From NCBI RefSeq assembly GCF_000403455.2, contig NZ_KE159781.1, positions 267,271 through 331,270 on the forward strand: a stretch of 64,000 nt of DNA, read 5' to 3'. Positions 1 to 7,892 of the stretch are shown here, piece after piece. A model generated the notes under the pieces. The model made no database searches, had not been told where the DNA came from, and worked only from the letters and a program-made list of their open reading frames with translations. Source of the DNA: Dorea sp. 5-2 (GTDB lineage Bacteria; Bacillota; Clostridia; Lachnospirales; Lachnospiraceae). The position numbers and the translations under genes were made by a program. Every line of letters starts with the position of its first letter. The first letter of the stretch is position 1.

Positions 1-1
1 T

Positions 2-1396
2 AACCTGATCTATGCTGCGCTTTCCGGTGATATGGAAGATGAAGAGGATATAAAGAAGGGGATGCTTAAGGTTGGGGAAAAAGGAAGCTATATCAGTCTT
101 GGACAGCTGGGGAAACTGGAAGAATGGCGGCAAAAAGAGTGTAAGGAAGCGGGGGTAAGGCCGGGAGAGGTTGTGTCTGGTCCCATCTTCAGATCGGACG
201 AGGGATATTATGTGCTCTGCATGACGAAGGCGGTGTATATGGATCAAAGCATCGCAGGGTACGTGCAGATTGAGCTGAATCTGGACGAAGTATATGCGGA
301 AGAACAGGCGCTTTCGAATCTGCAGCTGGCGAACGGCGGATATTGTATCGTGAAGGATGCACATGGCACGACGATCATGCCGGGGGGAGCGCCGGCGGAG
401 GAATTCTCTATCGCGAAGAAGGAGAAGAACGGGGTTTTGAGGGTGTGGATCTACCAAACGGAATACGGAGTACCGCAGAAGGTGCAGAAGCTTGTCTCTT
501 ATGAAACGATTGATGTGGACGGGGAGGAATTTAACCTCTACATTGTCGAAGATTATCGTCAGATCATACGTCCGGTACGGAGTGTCGCCGTATATTTTTG
601 CCTGTTTGGAATATTGATTTTTTCATGGATGGGATTTTTCATCTATAAGACAACGGCGCAGCAAAAGGAAGAAGAACAGAAGATGCTCATGCAGAAATAT
701 AACCATTCCAAGACGATGGAAGTCTTAAGCGGAGCGATCGCCCATGAATTCAACAATATGATGACGCCGATCGTGCTATATGCAGAGATCCTGGGGGAAA
801 ATGAGACCGTATGCAGGGAGATGCCGGAGGAAGTGTCGGAGCTTAAGAGCACGGCGAAACGCTGCGAAGAGCTGGCAGGGCAGCTGCTTAATTATAGCAG
901 GCAGGGACGCATAGAGAAGCAAACCGTAGAATACGACGCTTCTTCGGCGGTGCAGGAAAGTGTGAATATGATCGAGCGGCTGCTGCCGAAGAATATCCGG
1001 CTAAAGACGAACCTGTGCAGGACGCCTTATTATGTAAGGGGACAGCTTGGTTCTCTGAATCAGATTCTACTGAATCTTACCACGAATGCGATCTATGAGA
1101 TGAAAGAGGACGGGGGAAGCCTGTATATCCGGTTCGGGCTCAGCACAGAATCCGACCGTTTCTTGCGGCTGCTCGTGGAGGATACCGGGAAGGGAATACC
1201 ATCAGAGATCCAAAGGCAGATATTCCGGCCGTTTTTTACGACCAAAGGAGCGGGAGACGGGACAGGAATCGGCTTGACGGTTGTAAAGCGCCTGACGGAA
1301 GAGCATGGAGGAAGTATCTTCGTGCAGACAGAAGAAGGAAGGGGAACAAGGTTTTTGTTGGAATTCCCGCGGGTATACCCGGACGGTGAGGAATAG
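2..1396 (+). CDS. Sensor histidine kinase, 5' end outside the window
   Basis: C-terminal part of a membrane sensor histidine kinase. The reading frame is open from base 2, so the true start lies upstream and the ATG at 32 is internal. Counting from that ATG, an extracytoplasmic sensor region (to about residue 180) is followed by one membrane helix (185-205), the phospho-acceptor H box with HEFNN (His about 238), an N box (LLNLTTNAIYEM), a G1 box (VEDTGKGIP) and a G2 box (GTGIGL). The HEFNN H box resembles NtrB-like kinases. No response regulator follows; a LysR gene starts about 140 bp downstream, so the partner must lie upstream or elsewhere. The ligand is unknown. Confidence 0.9.
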   Translation, partial: NLIYAALSGDMEDEEDIKKGMLKVGEKGSYISLGQLGKLEEWRQKECKEAGVRPGEVVSGPIFRSDEGYYVLCMTKAVYMDQSIAGYVQIELNLDEVYAEEQALSNLQLANGGYCIVKDAHGTTIMPGGAPAEEFSIAKKEKNGVLRVWIYQTEYGVPQKVQKLVSYETIDVDGEEFNLYIVEDYRQIIRPVRSVAVYFCLFGILIFSWMGFFIYKTTAQQKEEEQKMLMQKYNHSKTMEVLSGAIAHEFNNMMTPIVLYAEILGENETVCREMPEEVSELKSTAKRCEELAGQLLNYSRQGRIEKQTVEYDASSAVQESVNMIERLLPKNIRLKTNLCRTPYYVRGQLGSLNQILLNLTTNAIYEMKEDGGSLYIRFGLSTESDRFLRLLVEDTGKGIPSEIQRQIFRPFFTTKGAGDGTGIGLTVVKRLTEEHGGSIFVQTEEGRGTRFLLEFPRVYPDGEE

Positions 1397-1532
1397 GCAA
1401 AGACTATATCAGTATCGGGATCATAAATAATTGAGGGGAATTATCAGTATTTTGAATTAGACAGGACTATAAAACAGACTTATGATGAAAGAGTACATAT
1501 TAACATTTTGTAATATTTGGAATGAGGATAAT

Positions 1533-2435
1533 ATGAAACTGGAATACATAAGAAGTTTTATTGGAGTTGTGAATTATAAGAGCTTTTCCCTGGCGGCAAA
1601 GTATCTGTTCTTATCGCAGCCGACTATCAGCGCGCACATCAAACGTCTTGAAGAAGAATTAGGGGTACAGCTGTTGGTAAGGTCCACAAAGGATGTGATC
1701 TTATCAGAGGAAGGGCTGACCTTTTATCCATATGCGGTACAGCTGTTAGAGACGGAAAAAGAAGCCTTAAGCCGTCTGAATAAAGAAGAGAAATCTGAGG
1801 TGGGATTCGTGTCGATCGCCACTTCGTCTGTCCCGGGAAATTATATTTTCCCAGGATTTCTGGCGTATTTTCAGAAGCAGTGCGAGGGAATCTTTTTTCG
1901 TATATTGGAAGGGGACAGTGAGGACGTCATGCAGAAGGTCTTGCATTTTGAAGCGGAGATCGGGATCGGAGGCGTCAGAAGCACGAATGAAAAACTGCAT
2001 TGTGAGACGCTGTTTGAAGATGAGATCGTCTTGATCACTCCGAATAAAGAGAAATACAGGAGCATGAACGGCAGCTTTCCGATCGCGGTGCTGAAAAAGG
2101 AAATCTTTATCACCAGGGAAACCGGAAGCGGGACAAAGACGATCACGGATAACATCGAGCGGGAGCTGAAGCTCAATGTCCATGCGCTGCATGTCGCCGC
2201 GCAGTTTGGGACGTCGGAGATGGTACGCAGAGCCGTAGAGGCAGGGACAGGCGTCGCCTTTATCAGTAAGATTGCGGCAAGGGAATCACTGGACAATAAA
2301 AAGATCCTGGAATTCCGGTTTCCCGAGGTGCAGGCGAAGCGGCATATCTATCTGGTATATCACAAAGAACGGGTGCTGAGCCCGGCGTCAAAGAATGTAA
2401 TACGGCGTCTCAGGGAATATTGCGCGGAGGGATAA
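1533..2435 (+). CDS. LysR-family transcriptional regulator
   Basis: About 300 residues, the usual LysR length. The N-terminal winged helix (residues 1-60) carries the typical NYKSFSLAAKYLFLSQPTIS recognition region, followed by a linker helix and a periplasmic-binding-protein-like effector domain. I start at the ATG at 1533, preceded by GAGG, because LysR proteins normally begin with the MKLEYIRSF pattern; an in-frame ATG at 1482 would add 17 residues that do not look like the family. It is followed 22 bp later by a reductase gene in the same direction, which could be co-transcribed. Regulon and ligand are unknown. Confidence 0.93.
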   Translation: MKLEYIRSFIGVVNYKSFSLAAKYLFLSQPTISAHIKRLEEELGVQLLVRSTKDVILSEEGLTFYPYAVQLLETEKEALSRLNKEEKSEVGFVSIATSSVPGNYIFPGFLAYFQKQCEGIFFRILEGDSEDVMQKVLHFEAEIGIGGVRSTNEKLHCETLFEDEIVLITPNKEKYRSMNGSFPIAVLKKEIFITRETGSGTKTITDNIERELKLNVHALHVAAQFGTSEMVRRAVEAGTGVAFISKIAARESLDNKKILEFRFPEVQAKRHIYLVYHKERVLSPASKNVIRRLREYCAEG

Positions 2436-2457
2436 CGCGGTAAAGGAGCTAAGATTT

Positions 2458-3309
2458 ATGAAAAGAATGTTGATTACAGGGACTTCCGGTTTCCTTGGAA
2501 GCAGGATCATAGAATTTTACAGGGACAGATATGAGATCTGCGCCCCATCGCATAGAGATATGGATATTACGGATCAGGAGCAGGTTTGGGAGGTTTTCCA
2601 TGATTTTAAGCCGGATATGGTCATACACAGCGCCGCTATCTCCGATGTGGGTATGTGTGAGAGGGAACCTGAGAGGTCAGGGAAGATCAATGTGGACGGA
2701 AGCAGGAATATTGCCATGGCTTCCGGTGAGTTTCATGTGAAATGCTTGTTCTGCAGTTCTGACCAGGTATACTTCGGAAGCCAGGTGCAAGGTCCGCACA
2801 GAGAGGATGAAAAGGTCATACCGCGCAATGTCTATGGAAGAGAGAAGGCGCTGGCAGAAGCGGAATGTCTGAGAGTGAACCCGGAATGTGTACTGCTCAG
2901 GCTGTCATGGATGTATGATACCAGAACGCTTAAGGAAGAAGAGCACGGCGATTTTTTCCGGACACTGGCATCGCGGCTTAGGACAACAGATATTTTAAGC
3001 TATCCGGTAAATGACGTGCGGGGGATCACGGATGTGGGCGAAGTAGTCCGTAACTTTGAGAATTGCACAGAGTTGGAAGGCGGAATCTATAATTTTGGTT
3101 CTCCCAATGACAGGAATACATATGAGACGGTATCTGCCATGTTCGAAGAGCTTGGCTGGGATACGGCACGGCTTAAAAGAGATGAGGAGTCCTTTGGATC
3201 GGCGCCCAGAGATATCAGTATGGATCAGAAGAAGCTGAATGCGTGCGGAATTGCCTTTCCCTCCACTCTGGAGTCGTTGGTGGAGAATATGCATGGTCTT
3301 CTCTTCTAA
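2458..3309 (+). CDS. RmlD-like / SDR family sugar-nucleotide reductase
   Basis: A 283-residue extended short-chain dehydrogenase. The N-terminal GTSGFLG is the NAD(P)-binding glycine motif, MDITD is followed by the HSAAIS strand, and YGREKALAE holds the YxxxK catalytic pair. The closest named family is dTDP-4-dehydrorhamnose reductase (RmlD), but no other rhamnose pathway gene is adjacent, so the substrate is unassigned. It starts 22 bp after the LysR gene and may be in its operon. A GC-rich hairpin lies just past the stop. Confidence 0.85.
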   Translation: MKRMLITGTSGFLGSRIIEFYRDRYEICAPSHRDMDITDQEQVWEVFHDFKPDMVIHSAAISDVGMCEREPERSGKINVDGSRNIAMASGEFHVKCLFCSSDQVYFGSQVQGPHREDEKVIPRNVYGREKALAEAECLRVNPECVLLRLSWMYDTRTLKEEEHGDFFRTLASRLRTTDILSYPVNDVRGITDVGEVVRNFENCTELEGGIYNFGSPNDRNTYETVSAMFEELGWDTARLKRDEESFGSAPRDISMDQKKLNACGIAFPSTLESLVENMHGLLF

Positions 3310-3357
3310 AAAAGGTGGAGAGAGAATAAGTGTAGAGGATGAGGGGCGGATACGCCA

Positions 3358-3383
3358 GATGCCCCGTAAGATCACGGGGCATC
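3358..3383. terminator. Hairpin between convergent genes, probable bidirectional terminator
   Basis: A perfect 10-bp stem (GATGCCCCGT / ACGGGGCATC, 6-nt loop) sits between the convergent reductase and queF genes. Neither side has a long T run, so termination efficiency is uncertain. Confidence 0.5.
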
Positions 3384-3391
3384 CAAATCTG

Positions 3392-3862
3392 TTATCGGTT
3401 ATCTACTTTTTCGGGATACATGTCATGATGGGCGAGACGGTCATAAGCCATCTCTTCCCATTTTGTCCCTTTCTTTCCGTAATTACAGTACGGATCAATC
3501 GAAATCCCTCCTCTTGGAAGGAATTTCCCCCAGACTTCAATATACTTCGGTTCCATAAGATTTATCAGATCTTTCATAATCTTATTGCAGCAGTCCTCAT
3601 GAAAATCTCCATGATTTCTGTAAGAAAAGAGATACAGTTTTAGGGATTTGCTCTCAACCATTTTTCTATCCGGGACATAAGATATGTAGATCGTCGCAAA
3701 ATCAGGCTGTCCCGTAATCGGACAGAGAGATGTAAACTCCGGACAATTGAACTTCACGAAATAATCATTGTCCATATGTTTATTTTCAAAACTTTCAAGT
3801 ACCTCCGGCGCATAATCCATTTGGTATTTTGTCTGTTTTCCAAGTGCATGTAATTCAGACAT
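3392..3862 (-). CDS. queF: NADPH-dependent 7-cyano-7-deazaguanine reductase QueF
   Basis: Reduces preQ0 to preQ1 in queuosine synthesis, in the cytoplasm. The 156-residue protein is a short, unimodular QueF. It shows the active-site segment FTSLCPITGQPDFA with the nucleophilic Cys, and the QueF NADPH-motif ESKSLKLYLFSYRNHGDFHE. It is the last gene of a three-gene operon, starting directly at the stop of the transporter gene, downstream of queC. Its presence beside queC and a precursor transporter means the cell can make preQ1 from either imported or synthesised preQ0. Confidence 0.97.
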   Translation of the reverse strand: MSELHALGKQTKYQMDYAPEVLESFENKHMDNDYFVKFNCPEFTSLCPITGQPDFATIYISYVPDRKMVESKSLKLYLFSYRNHGDFHEDCCNKIMKDLINLMEPKYIEVWGKFLPRGGISIDPYCNYGKKGTKWEEMAYDRLAHHDMYPEKVDNR

Positions 3863-4549
3863 TTAATGTTCCTCCTTCACTTTAAGCTTTCTTGCCAGAT
3901 ATACGAAAGGCGTATCGCAGAAAGCAACAATTGCCTTAAACAGATACGTTGTAAGCAGAATACTCACAAACACCTCCGTGTCATACACACCCCAGAAAGC
4001 GGCAAACGTAAACACCAGCGTATCCACAGCCTGGGAAGTCAGAGTCGAACCACAGTTCCGTAGCCATAACCTTCCCTCATTGTCGCCTGTTTTTTTCCAG
4101 ATGAAATGATAAAGCGTAACATCTATCGTCTGTGAGCAGATATATCCCAGTGTGCTTCCTAAAACTACCCTTGGTACGAAACCGAACAGCATCGTGATCG
4201 GCTCGTTCATGATATCGTTTGCATTCGGGACAAACCTTAGAAGCCCCTGTGTTCCCACCAAGAAAATAACGGTTGTAAACAGGCCGATGTAGACTGCTTT
4301 CTGCGCCGCTTTCTTTCCATACTTTTCAGACAGGATATCCGTCACCAGAAAACTTGCCGCATAAAGCGTATTCCCCGCAGTGGTCGAAAGCCCAAAAATA
4401 TCCACATTTTTACACACCTGTATATTGGCAAGAATCGCTGAGATTGCCGTAAACACGTACAACCCTGTCTTTCCAAACATTTTGTAGGCAATCACTACCG
4501 CAAAAAGATAAAAAATAATTGAAAGTATAAACAAAACCGAATTTGTCAT
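3863..4549 (-). CDS. Queuosine precursor transporter (VUT/YhhQ family)
   Basis: A 228-residue polytopic membrane protein with about six hydrophobic helices. It contains the family-typical segments ASFLVTDILSEKYGKK and a late Q-x-x-D pair (SQTIDVTLYHFIWK; TSQAVDTLVF). Members of this family import preQ0 or preQ1 (YhhQ in E. coli imports preQ0). The gene overlaps the queC stop by 4 bp and abuts queF, so the three are translationally linked. The assignment to queuosine precursors rests on family and operon context; which base is taken up is not determined by the sequence. Confidence 0.9.
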   Translation of the reverse strand: MTNSVLFILSIIFYLFAVVIAYKMFGKTGLYVFTAISAILANIQVCKNVDIFGLSTTAGNTLYAASFLVTDILSEKYGKKAAQKAVYIGLFTTVIFLVGTQGLLRFVPNANDIMNEPITMLFGFVPRVVLGSTLGYICSQTIDVTLYHFIWKKTGDNEGRLWLRNCGSTLTSQAVDTLVFTFAAFWGVYDTEVFVSILLTTYLFKAIVAFCDTPFVYLARKLKVKEEH

Positions 4550-5238
4550 TTCTTCTCCTCCTCATATTCCGCCGGATCCTGGATTTCGTTTAGTTCAAAT
4601 GCTTTCCTCCTGTCCAGACAGGTGGCGCATTTTCCACACGGCTTTTCTCCACCTTCGTAACAGGACCAGGTAAATGCAAAGGGCGCTTGAAGCCTCATCC
4701 CCGTCCGGACGACATCTGCCTTATGGCTGCACAGAAATGGAGCTTCGATTTCCAACTGCTTTCCGCTCCCTTCATACACTGCCCGGCTGATCGCATCATG
4801 AAATGCTTCTGAAGTATCTGGGTACGCATTTCCCGCGCTGTCATCCGCATGCGCCCCATAATAGATCTTCTCACATCCATCAGCCAGCGCAACAGACGCT
4901 GCTGCCGCCAGAAACAGTCCATTCCGGAACGGAACATAGGTAGAAACCGGTTTCCCGGTACTCTCCTGAAGCTGAGATGCATATGTGCCCTTGGGAATTT
5001 CCCCCCTTCCCTCCAATAAAGTACAGTCTGAACCCGCAAATATCATCCCCATATCCAGTTCCTTATGTCTCACATGATAATGCTGCGCAATCCTTTGCGC
5101 TGCTTTCAGTTCATTGCTGTGCTTCTGCCCATAAGAAACAGACAGGCTCAGCACATTCTCATAGCCATACTTCTCTACGGCAAGCGCCAGACAGACTGTC
5201 GAGTCAATGCCGCCGCTTGACAACACCAGTACTTTCAT
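4546..5238 (-). CDS. queC: 7-cyano-7-deazaguanine synthase QueC
   Basis: Converts 7-carboxy-7-deazaguanine to preQ0 using ATP and ammonia. The N-terminal SSGGIDST is the PP-loop ATP pyrophosphatase motif, and the C-terminal cysteine cluster (CYEGGEKPCGKCATC) is the zinc site. About 230 residues, normal for the family. I start at the ATG at 5238, which has GGAGG seven bases upstream, rather than the in-frame ATG at 5256 that would precede that ribosome binding site. First gene of the operon; a preQ1-type riboswitch and terminator lie upstream. No queD, queE or folE homologue is in the window. Confidence 0.96.
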   Translation of the reverse strand: MKVLVLSSGGIDSTVCLALAVEKYGYENVLSLSVSYGQKHSNELKAAQRIAQHYHVRHKELDMGMIFAGSDCTLLEGRGEIPKGTYASQLQESTGKPVSTYVPFRNGLFLAAAASVALADGCEKIYYGAHADDSAGNAYPDTSEAFHDAISRAVYEGSGKQLEIEAPFLCSHKADVVRTGMRLQAPFAFTWSCYEGGEKPCGKCATCLDRRKAFELNEIQDPAEYEEEKK

Positions 5239-5277
5239 ACATTTTCCTCCAATCACAATTCAGCCGTGCAAAAAAGC

Positions 5278-5303
5278 AAAAAAAATCCCGCAAAACGCAG
5301 GAT
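5278..5303 (-). terminator. Riboswitch-linked intrinsic terminator upstream of queC
   Basis: On the minus strand a 7-bp stem (ATCCTGC / GCGGGAT, loop GTTTT) is followed directly by a run of eight T. It lies between the riboswitch aptamer and the queC ribosome binding site, as expected for a transcription-attenuation expression platform. Confidence 0.85.
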
Positions 5304-5319
5304 TCAATAAAATCGGGTT

Positions 5320-5374
5320 CCCTAGTTTTGTTTAACGACAGGATGGTACGCTCGAGAAATCGGGCCGAACTGTC
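5320..5374 (-). promoter_or_regulatory. preQ1-I-like riboswitch aptamer
   Basis: In the 5' leader of queC, a 5-bp P1 helix (GACAG at 5374-5370 with CTGTC at 5341-5337) encloses a loop with TTCGGCCC and is followed by the A-rich tail GTTAAACAAAACTAGGG. The tail matches the invariant A-rich/ACTA(A)G segment of class I preQ1 riboswitches, which folds back on the P1 loop. The loop is longer than in the minimal consensus. Together with the downstream terminator and the queuosine genes, this supports feedback control by preQ1. Confidence 0.8.
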
Positions 5375-5391
5375 TATTCAGTTATATTGAA

Positions 5392-5420
5392 ATTATATTC
5401 CGCAAAACCCAGGATGTCAA
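5392..5420 (-). promoter_or_regulatory. Consensus sigma-A promoter of the que operon
   Basis: Exact TTGACA (5420-5415), a 17-bp spacer and exact TATAAT (5397-5392) on the minus strand. The predicted start near 5385 is just upstream of the riboswitch P1 helix. Confidence 0.88.
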
Positions 5421-5526
5421 CTATAAAAAAATTTTGTTTTCATACGCTTACTGTCGTTACGCGGGATCATATATTTTACGGCGCTGTTTATCCTAAAGTT
5501 TCAGATGCCGAAGGAATAGCAAAAGA

Positions 5527-5551
5527 CTTCCTGGCTGCCGGGAGGTTTTTT
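5527..5551 (+). terminator. Orphan terminator-like hairpin in the que / Uma2 intergenic region
   Basis: An 8-bp stem with wobble pairs (CTTCCTGG / CCGGGAGG, 3-nt loop) is followed by six T on the plus strand. The 5421-5653 gap has no convincing gene. The hairpin could end a short RNA transcribed rightward or serve as a leader attenuator for the Uma2 gene; nothing else recognisable is seen there apart from a TATAAT at 5591. Confidence 0.45.
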
Positions 5552-5653
5552 GGCGATATATTTTTGCAATATAGCAGATGAAACAGGTTGTATAATGGAA
5601 AGCAAAATGGTAATATTATGGAAATACAATGGCTGCCAAAAGGAGAGATTTCT

Positions 5654-6424
5654 ATGACAGTATCAGAGATGAGAAAGCGGAAGAAGGAATTAGGCTACAC
5701 AAATGAGAAGGTCTCAGAGCTTTCCGGCGTTCCATTGGGTACGGTACAGAAGATATTTGCAGGAGTGACAGATTCCCCCAGGTATGATACTCTGCAGGCT
5801 CTTGAGAAGATATTTGTGAAGGAATGGAGTATGCTCATGGAATCTGTCGCGGAATACCGTGTGAAGCGGCAGGGAGAGTATACACTGGAGGATTATTATG
5901 CGCTGCCGGACGAGCGAAGAGTAGAATTGATCGACGGAGTGCTCTATGATATGTCCGCGCCGACTCCGGTACATCAGTTGATCGGGTCAGAGATTCGGGA
6001 ACGTTTAAGCGCCTATATCAAGGGGAAAGGCGGGAGGTGTATTCCGTTAGTATCCCCGATAGACGTACAGCTTGATCGTGATGATAAGACGGTGCTGCAG
6101 CCGGACGTACTGGTGGTGTGCGACCGCAGTAAGATCATCAGGAGATGTATCTATGGAGCGCCCGATTTTATCGTTGAGATCTTGTCTCCGGCTACCAGGA
6201 AGAAGGATCTGACGGTAAAGCTTGGGAAATACATTCAGGCCGGGGTATCCGAATACTGGATCGTGGATCCGGACAAGAAAAAGGTGGCAGTGTATGACTT
6301 CGCACATGGGGAGCTTCCGGCAGTTTATGGATTTGATTCGAGGGTTCCGGTGGGGATCTTTTGCGGAGAATGTGAGATTGATTTTGCAGAGATTTATGGG
6401 TATATAAGTTTTCTATATGAATAA
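5654..6424 (+). CDS. HTH-Uma2 family endonuclease-like fusion
   Basis: About 256 residues. Residues 1-60 look like an XRE-type helix-turn-helix (MRKRKKELGYTNEKVSELSG, VPLGTVQKIFAG). Residues 75-255 are a Uma2/DUF820 PD-(D/E)XK-type domain, with the conserved EYTLEDYYALP entry, QPDVLVVCD, FIVEILSPATRKKD and YWIVDP segments that carry the acidic and Lys residues. Start chosen at 5654 because GGAGA precedes it; an upstream in-frame ATG at 5588 lacks support. Uma2 proteins are abundant in cyanobacteria and some Firmicutes; their biological role is not established. The next sequence downstream is a gene stub. Confidence 0.85.
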   Translation: MTVSEMRKRKKELGYTNEKVSELSGVPLGTVQKIFAGVTDSPRYDTLQALEKIFVKEWSMLMESVAEYRVKRQGEYTLEDYYALPDERRVELIDGVLYDMSAPTPVHQLIGSEIRERLSAYIKGKGGRCIPLVSPIDVQLDRDDKTVLQPDVLVVCDRSKIIRRCIYGAPDFIVEILSPATRKKDLTVKLGKYIQAGVSEYWIVDPDKKKVAVYDFAHGELPAVYGFDSRVPVGIFCGECEIDFAEIYGYISFLYE

Positions 6425-6482
6425 TCTTATAGAGTGTTTGCTTTTGTTAAAAAGTGCTATGCTGATGAAGGGAGATTCTTGG

Positions 6483-6590
6483 ATGGATTTTAAAGTTGGT
6501 GTTGGCAAGTCAGACTTTGCTGACTTGCGTAATTCAGGTGATTATTATGTGGATAAAACGGAGATTTATAAATTCTTATCATTTCATTAA
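6483..6590 (+). pseudogene. N-terminal stub of an AAA-ATPase-like / PD-(D/E)XK protein
   Basis: A 35-codon ORF begins with GVGKSDFADLRNSG then DYYVDKTEIYKFL. This is the typical first 30 residues of the large Clostridia family annotated as AAA-ATPase-like (PF09820), normally above 500 residues. The Walker A and all later domains are missing, as the ORF stops within the oppositely oriented membrane protein gene. It is therefore a remnant left by deletion or insertion. Confidence 0.7.
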
Positions 6591-7163
6591 CCCCTTTTTC
6601 TTAGCGTGATCACAGATAAAGGAAACAAATGCCAATAACAACAGTATAAAGATAGACAGCATATCCCATACACCAAGAACAGGCTTTTCTATCATTTTTG
6701 ATAGTATTACATTGACAATGACCATAAATGGAATGGCTGATAAAAAAGTTGTTCCTAAAGCAGCTAATTTCCTTTCAATACACTTAAACACTGCAACTAT
6801 TATCCACAAGAATACGATTGAAACCACCGCCGTTACAGCACCAACGGAAAAAACTTCTTTCGTTTTTAATAAGATGCCCAACAAGAACAAAAAGGGGACG
6901 ATAAAAACACTTAATGATACTAAGCTTACGATGATCCCCCTTTTCCCCAAAATAATACTTGGAAAAGATATTATCCATGCGAATATAATAGAGCTGACTG
7001 GAATGAATGACCATGTTAAATTGCCGGATATTGCGATATTGCAAATAAGACATACCATGATCCCGATCAATAGTGTTGCTGAAAAAAGAATTGAAAGAAT
7101 GACATTCTTTGTCATGTTATTATGACATTTGGCAATAAATTTTCCAATCGCTATCTGGTTCAT
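6579..7163 (-). CDS. Membrane protein with a vestigial XRE-regulator N-terminus
   Basis: About 194 residues with five to six hydrophobic helices and no recognised enzymatic motif. The first residues, MNQIAIGKFIAKC, match the start of clostridial XRE regulators (normally continuing into a helix-turn-helix), but the sequence then jumps to HNNMTKNVILSIL and the membrane part. I infer an in-frame deletion of the HTH domain from a regulator fused to a membrane domain. Two adjacent ATGs (7166 and 7163) follow AAAGGAG; the second fits the family start. Function unknown. Confidence 0.6.
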   Translation of the reverse strand: MNQIAIGKFIAKCHNNMTKNVILSILFSATLLIGIMVCLICNIAISGNLTWSFIPVSSIIFAWIISFPSIILGKRGIIVSLVSLSVFIVPFLFLLGILLKTKEVFSVGAVTAVVSIVFLWIIVAVFKCIERKLAALGTTFLSAIPFMVIVNVILSKMIEKPVLGVWDMLSIFILLLLAFVSFICDHAKKKGLMK

Positions 7164-7181
7164 CATTTTTCTCCTTTCGCC

Positions 7182-7616
7182 TTAAACGATACGCTTGGCT
7201 ATATTTAACTGATCTAATGCCCAATTCTGCATTTCAACAAACATCTTTCCTCTTAATCGGTCGTATTCTATCCAGCAGAGATGGTGGTCTGCTTCCGTGG
7301 GTGCAGATTCTTTTTCAAGTAATTTCCCGAAGTAATATGTTTGGATCGGATGAAAGTATCCAATCGTAGGATGTTTGATATATGCCTCGGCAGAACATAA
7401 TCTACCCTCAATACAAGGCAAATAACCTATTTCTTCAAGGCATTCTCTTTTAATACAATCTAAATGACTTTCTCCCCGCTCTAGACCTCCGCCTAAGAAA
7501 AAATATCCCTTTGGTGTTTGAACCACACCAACTTGTTTATTATGACAAGGAATGATATATACTCCCTCTCGGTCTAAATATTTAACATTTTCTTTTATTC
7601 CGAAAACTCTATGCAT
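7182..7616 (-). CDS. Nudix hydrolase
   Basis: About 144 residues with a complete Nudix box, GGLERGESHLDCIKRECLEEIGY (G-x5-E-x7-RE-x2-EE-x-G), the Mg-binding motif for hydrolysing nucleoside diphosphates linked to another moiety. The substrate cannot be told. A TTG at 7631 extends the frame by five codons, but the ATG at 7616 has ACGGAG at proper spacing and is preferred. A promoter lies at 7695-7723 upstream. It is tandem with the membrane protein gene (19 bp apart) and probably co-transcribed with it. Confidence 0.88.
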   Translation of the reverse strand: MHRVFGIKENVKYLDREGVYIIPCHNKQVGVVQTPKGYFFLGGGLERGESHLDCIKRECLEEIGYLPCIEGRLCSAEAYIKHPTIGYFHPIQTYYFGKLLEKESAPTEADHHLCWIEYDRLRGKMFVEMQNWALDQLNIAKRIV

Positions 7617-7694
7617 CTTGTACTCCGTCAATTCGAATTCGAATATCAGTAAATTACAGGGGCGATCGGTGAACTGTGATATATGTACAAATAT

Positions 7695-7723
7695 ATTATA
7701 ACGGAGGACTTTTCAATAGACAA
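7695..7723 (-). promoter_or_regulatory. Promoter of the Nudix gene
   Basis: On the minus strand TTGTCT (7723-7718), 17-bp spacer, TATAAT (7700-7695). The rest of the 7617-7892 gap is AT-rich with no gene seen. Confidence 0.6.
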
Positions 7724-7892
7724 GTACATTTACGATAATAAAAATTATGGAACTACTAAGAAGTTTTAAAGTATAATGGAATTCAGTTATAGGAAACTGT
7801 AGTCTTTATAAAAAACGGCGGTTGCACAGGACAATGAATTATCTGCCTGTTTAACAGATCGGAACTATAATTTTGTGATATGGGTTGTATCT

